This document shows positions 16,144-20,404 of a DNA stretch of 20,404 nucleotides, in pieces. The stretch is from assembly GCA_032433595.1 (NCBI GenBank), contig JASWJB010000516.1, positions 1 through 20,404 of the forward strand, written 5' to 3'. Positions within the stretch are counted from its first letter, which is position 1. Every line of letters begins with the position of its first letter. Under the pieces are notes generated by a model. It made no database searches, was not told where the DNA came from, and saw only the letters and a list, made by a program, of their open reading frames with translations. This stretch comes from Conoideocrella luteorostrata (lineage: Eukaryota > Ascomycota > Sordariomycetes > Hypocreales > Clavicipitaceae). The translations under genes and the position numbers were made by a program.

Positions 16144-16597
16144 ATGCCTATCTGTCGACAAATCACACCAAGCTATCCCCGCAGACTCACCATAAAGGTG
16201 GGGGACGCGTACAAGGAGCTGAACAATGATGAAGTTGTAGAGACCGTGAAGGACCATGTGCGCTGCTCCCACAACTCATAACTCTAGCTATTTTTTTTTT
16301 TTTTGAGTATAATGCTAACGCAACAGGTAGCTCTCGGAGTCCTCTAGACCTGCCGTCTACGAAGAAGCCACGAGAGCCGACAAGGACCTCCCGCTTGTTA
16401 CCCCGTGCATTGTGTACTTGATGTTTGGTAGCTTTGACTGCCCTGTCCTGCAGGAAGATGGAACAGTGCAGAGGAAAACGGTTGACAATGCAGGTTATGC
16501 GTTTGAAGTGGTGGACGAGACTCAAATCACGCTGCGTAGGAGAACAGCTGTAGTTATTGTACACACTGGCCAGGCCCAAGAAGGCCAAGCAGCCTAG
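16144..16597 (+). CDS. Uncharacterised two-exon small protein, copy B (paralogue of 2288-2710)
   Basis: Exon 1 is 16144-16257 (38 codons). The intron is 16258-16330 (73 nt): donor GTGCGC, a 15-T run, branch GCTAACG at 16314-16320, acceptor GGTAG. Exon 2 is 16331-16597, ending TAG. The product is 126 residues, starting MPICRQ and ending GQAQEGQAA. Unspliced, exon 1 runs into a stop at 16279-16281. Spliced, it aligns end to end with copy A, with one single-residue gap in exon 2 and a slightly longer C-terminus. The strongest blocks are AYKEL, VKDH, EEAT, LMFGSF (LVFGSF in copy A), DGTVQ, ITLRR and AVVIVHTG. Predicted soluble and mixed alpha/beta; no Cys motif, signal peptide or catalytic signature seen. 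Function unknown. Divergence that spares these blocks suggests past selection on protein sequence. Confidence 0.75.
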
Positions 16598-16744
16598 ATC
16601 GGTTCGATGAAGGTCGCTATGCAAACTAGTTGTTGACATCCCGCTATCTACGCCTCGGTAGGAATTGATTATGCATGCCTCGGTAAACTTGGACGTACAC
16701 TTGAACAAATGTTCTTTTACTCGGTCGTCTTTCCTACATGTCCC

Positions 16745-17215
16745 ACTGTGAAGGAGTCAGACACGAATGGTCTACGCCCTGTGCCCAAGTATCACTGCCA
16801 CTCACTGCCACATGCCCCAACAATCCAGCGTGATGGCCCGCGCAGGGTGCGGCGAAGCCTTCGGATTTGCTGTGGACTTGGCCTAGACTTTACCGCACCG
16901 TGGTTTCGCCTTTTGCAGGACCGTTTGCAAGGCTTGTACATGTATATGCTCTGATGACAGTGAGGGGCGTTGGCTACATGCCTGCGTGTGGGTGCGGTCC
17001 CGGTCAGCGGCTCGCCCGCAACTTGACAGCCAGCGTTCGCAACGACACCAAACCTGGCGCAAACGATGCAGAAACGCACGGAGCACGCAGTTCACATACG
17101 ATACAGGCACGAGCAGTCAATCCTGGCGCGCGCCCGGTAAATCTGCGGCGGGCAGCGCACAAAATGCCGGCGGGATAGGGTGTTTTGCTCGAGTTGTAAG
17201 CGGAAAAGGGAGGAG
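16745..17215 (-). repeat. Repeat module A, copy A3 (inverted)
   Basis: On the minus strand it matches A1 from 145 to about 500 and A2. It begins on the plus strand with CTGTGAAGGAGTCAG (compare CTGTGAAGGAATCAG at 4372) and a TGCCAC-type repeat, then the GC-rich stretch, GTTTGCAAGGCTTGTACATG, CCTGGCGCAAACGATGCAGA and the block ending ATGCCGGCGGGAT. It directly precedes array II with only about 70 bp between. Confidence 0.75.
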
Positions 17216-17285
17216 ACTGTGAGCCGTTTTCCGAGGAGGAAACCAACGTCCTTTAGGAGGTCTTCTTTCCAAGAGAGAAAGAAGG

Positions 17286-19512
17286 AGACGTATAGGCGCT
17301 GTCGAAGCATCAGACATCGTAGATGGATCTGACGAGCTCGTTCAAAGCTTCAATTCTCGGAAGACGTACAGGCATCTGATCTCGCAGGTTAATCTGATGG
17401 GCTCATTGAAACGTTTGAATGTCGGACGACGTACAGGCTGAAAGAAGCATCAGGTATTGCAAGTCATTTGACGAGCTCGTTGAAAGGCTCAAATGTCGGA
17501 ATACGTACAGGCATGAAATACCGCAAGTCGATCCGACGGAGAGACGTTCAAAAGGCTCAAGTCTTGGAAGACGTACAGCCTGCAAGGAGCTTGTTGAAAA
17601 GGCTTAAACCTTGGAAGACGTACACTGGAAGAGGCATTAGATATCGCAAGTTAATCTAACGAGCTGGTTAAAAGTGTTTAATTCGTGGAAGACGTACAGG
17701 TGACGAGCTCGTTGAAAAAGCTCAAATCTTGCAAGACGTACGAGCATGAAATACCGCAACTGATTTGACAAGCTTGTTAAAAGACTCAAATCTCGGAAGA
17801 CATACAGGGGTTTTCGAAGCATCAGACATGGCAAGAAGCATCAGACATACAGTTAATCCAACGAGCTCGCTAAAAACGTTCAAATCCGGCAGGACATAGA
17901 AGCGTTTTTAAAGCATTAGACCTGGTAGCATTAGATAACGCAAAACAGTGAAAAAGCTTGTTGAAAAGGTTTCAATCTCGGAAGCCGTGCGGGCTGCAAG
18001 AGGCATCGATATCGCAAGTCAGCTGACGAGCTCGTCAGAAAGGTCTAATTTCCGGAAGAGGTAAAGGTATTACGTATTGCAAGGTAACTAACGAAGACGA
18101 TGAAACGGGTCAAATCTCGGAAGACGTACCAGCATCTGGTATCGCAGTTATCTAACGGGCTTGTTGAAAGGTTCAGGCGCCGCAAGAAACATCAGATTGC
18201 AGGTCAATCTGACAAACCCGTCGCAAAGGCTTAAATCTTGGAATGTACAGGCGCTTTCGAAGCATACATATCGTAAGTCGATTTAATGAGCTCGTTTAAA
18301 AGGTTTGAATCTCGGAAGATGTACAGGCATCTGATATCGCACGTCAGTCTGACGCGCTCGTAGAAACGTTTGAATGTCGGACGTATAGGCTGCAAGAAGT
18401 ATTAGATAACACAAGTCAATCTGACGAGCTTGTTGAAACGTTCAATTGTCGGAAGACGTACAGGCATTCGATCGCAGGTCAATCTAACGGGCTCGTTCAA
18501 AGGTTCAGTTCTCGGAAGACGTGCAGGCAACTAATATCGCAAGTCGATTTAACAAGCTCGTTAAAAAGGCTCAGATCTCGGAAGACATACAGGCATCTGA
18601 TATCGCAAGTTAGTTAACGAGCCCGTCGAAAGGTTCAATTCTCGGAATACCTACACTGCACAAGGCATCAGATATCGAAAGTCAATTGACGAGCTCGATG
18701 AAAGGTTCCAGCGCCGCAAGAAGCATCAGATCGCAGGTCAGTGTGACAAGCTCGTTGAAAAGGTTCGATTCCCGGACGATGTATAGGCTCTGCAAGAAGC
18801 ATCGGATACGGCAAGTTAGTCGACGAGCTTGTTTGAAAGGCTCAAACCTCGGGAGACGTACAAGTATTATATATCGCAAGTCAATCTGACGAACTCTTTG
18901 ACAGGTTCAGGCGCTGCAAGAAGCATTAGATCGCAGGTTAATCTGACGAGCTTGTTGAAAAGGCTCAAATATCGGAGGACGTACAACCTGCAAGGAGCTG
19001 GTTGAACGGTATAATTCTCGGAAAACATGCAGGCTGCAAGAGGCATTCGATATCGCAAGTGAGCTGACAAGCTCGTCAGAAAGGTTTAATTCCTGTAAGA
19101 CGTACAAGCATCTGGTATCGCAGTTAATATAGCGGGCTTGCTCAAAGACTCAATTCTCGGAAGACGCACACGCATGAAATACGGCAAGTTCATCTGACGA
19201 AGACAATAAAAAGGCTCAAATCTCGGCACACGTACAGACGCTATTAAAGCATCAGGCATGGCAGCAGATAACGCAAGTCAGTTAACAAGCTTAATAAAAG
19301 GTTCGAATCTTGCAAGACGTACAGACTGCAAGAGGCATCAGACGTTGCAGGTCAAATCTGACGATCTCGTTGAAAGGGCTTAAATCTCGGAAGCATTATA
19401 TATCGGAAGTCAATCTGACGCGCTCGTTGAATCGTTCGAATGTCGGACAACGTACAGGTTGCAAGAAGCATCGGATCCATCAGATATCGGGAGGCAATCC
19501 AACCAAGACGAT
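17286..19512 (+). repeat. Degenerate ~66-bp tandem array II
   Basis: Roughly 33 units of the same family as array I, same strand and same word order (GACGAGCTCGTTGAAA, GGTTCAAATCTCGGAAGACG, TACAGGC, ATATCGCAAGTCAATCT), with the same three variants in the middle segment. It is twice as long as array I. Units are diverged and indel-rich, so this is an old array rather than a recent expansion. Confidence 0.88.
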
Positions 19513-19559
19513 TTCTTTGATGATGGGATTGTCGACCGCGATGTAATTCAGTCAGGAAG

Positions 19560-19904
19560 ATGGTTATAATCGGAGCGGTCGGCAGAGGAGAAAAGTCGGA
19601 ACTTGGGAGAGTGGAAAAGTCAACACTCCGGAGAAGAGAAAAGTCAGCACTCAAGAGGGAAGAGTCAGCTGATAATGATGCTGCTGATGATGGTGATACT
19701 ACCGCTGCTGCTAATGCCGCGGATACTGCTGATGATGATGATGCCATTGATGATGCCATTGATGATGCCGCCGCCGACGATGATGATGCCACTGATGATG
19801 CCGCTGATGACGCCGCTGATGATGCCGCCGATGATGCCGCCGATGATGCCGCCGCCGATGCCGCTGCTTCTGTTGATAATGATGCTGCCCACACAAGAGT
19901 AGCA
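19560..19904 (+). repeat. GAT/GCC triplet-repeat block II
   Basis: Starts with GGAGCGGTCGGCAGAGGAGA and GGGAGAGTGGAAAAGTC-type words, then runs of GATGATGATGCC and GATGCCGCC to about 19880. It is much shorter than block I (about 0.35 against 1.5 kb). Frames on either strand are products of the triplet repeat. Confidence 0.8.
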
Positions 19905-20404
19905 GCGCCCAAGGTGCAAAAAAATGCAGGGCTTGCTTGGTCGGGTGACCAGTGATACGGGCCTGGAAGGTAGCACAAGAGTGACGCGGCAACACCACAA
20001 CAACCAGGGCACAAGATACAGAGAAAACTGGTGCATAAGATGCAAACAAACGCAGCGCACAAGTCAAAGTAGAAACTAAGGCCTAAAACCTTACACCTAG
20101 TGCGTAATCTACAAAGAACCTCCTTGGTCAGGGATCTAGCTATTAGGGGGGCTTACAAGCAACATACAACATACAACACGGGCAAATACCACAACCAGCC
20201 AGCGCATCAAATAAAGTAAAGTCCAGCGCAAAAGATACAAACAAGCCTAGCGCACAAGGTAAATAAAAAAGCAGGGCGCGAGACAAAACATCTGGTGCGC
20301 AATCTACGAAAAACTCGCTCAGTCAGAAAATACAGCAATCAAGGGGCAGCATACAACACCACACAACAGTAATACCACGAGATAAGACCAAACCTGATGT
20401 AAAA
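19905..20404 (+). repeat. ACAACA-rich tail of composite copy II, cut by window end
   Basis: Homologous to 13426-13880. Shared words include GTGCGTAATCTACAAA, GGGGCTTACAAGCA and CCAGCGCAAAAGATACAAAC. The last bases (GACCAAACCTGATG) match the CCTGGCGCAAAA subrepeat, so the element probably continues beyond the window, possibly into a module A copy. Confidence 0.8.

Noticed and set aside
19352..20062. Minus-strand frame of 236 codons across the end of array II, the triplet block and the tail
   Set aside because: It crosses three unrelated repeat types and reads as Ala/Ser homopolymer. There is no start context and it is not conserved in copy I.

Overview
The window looks like accessory, repeat-rich DNA from a filamentous ascomycete (Pezizomycotina). 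Three things support this. Genes carry short introns (50-120 nt) with GTNNGT-type donors and CTAAC/CTGAC branch points close to the acceptor. The one clear housekeeping gene is a eukaryotic-type histidyl-tRNA synthetase. The intergenic DNA is full of the short TACGGAGTA palindrome. A hypocrealean host is only a guess.

Layout. 1-135 is a hairpin, MITE-like element. 137-600 is a dispersed repeat (module A). 822-1668 (+) is a four-exon gene for a small RING-finger protein, reconstructed by splicing. 2288-2710 (-) and 16144-16597 (+) are two members of an unrecognised two-exon gene family. They share exon-1 length, intron position and a conserved promoter block. 3244-3639 (-) is a small CxxC-rich protein gene with an upstream intron that contains a tetranucleotide microsatellite. 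5098-6570 (-) is histidyl-tRNA synthetase, two exons, whose 3' end carries a frameshifted tandem duplication. 7284-7847 (-) encodes a small secreted cysteine-rich protein. 7.9-10.7 kb has no gene I can support.

The rest is mostly a composite repeat present in three same-strand copies (about 3.84-4.58, 10.78-14.27 and 17.2-20.4 kb). In the two long copies the order is: a degenerate tandem array of about 66-bp units, a GAT/GCC/GCT triplet-repeat block, an ACAACA-rich tail, and module A/B sequences at the ends, partly in inverted orientation. The third copy is shortened. No transposase, reverse transcriptase or other mobility gene was seen, so its mode of spread is unknown.

The genes do not form a cluster with an evident common pathway. 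HisRS is a core translation gene. The RING, CxxC, secreted and paralogous small genes look like lineage-specific accessory genes lying among repeats. The most novel items are the paralogous gene pair and the composite repeat.
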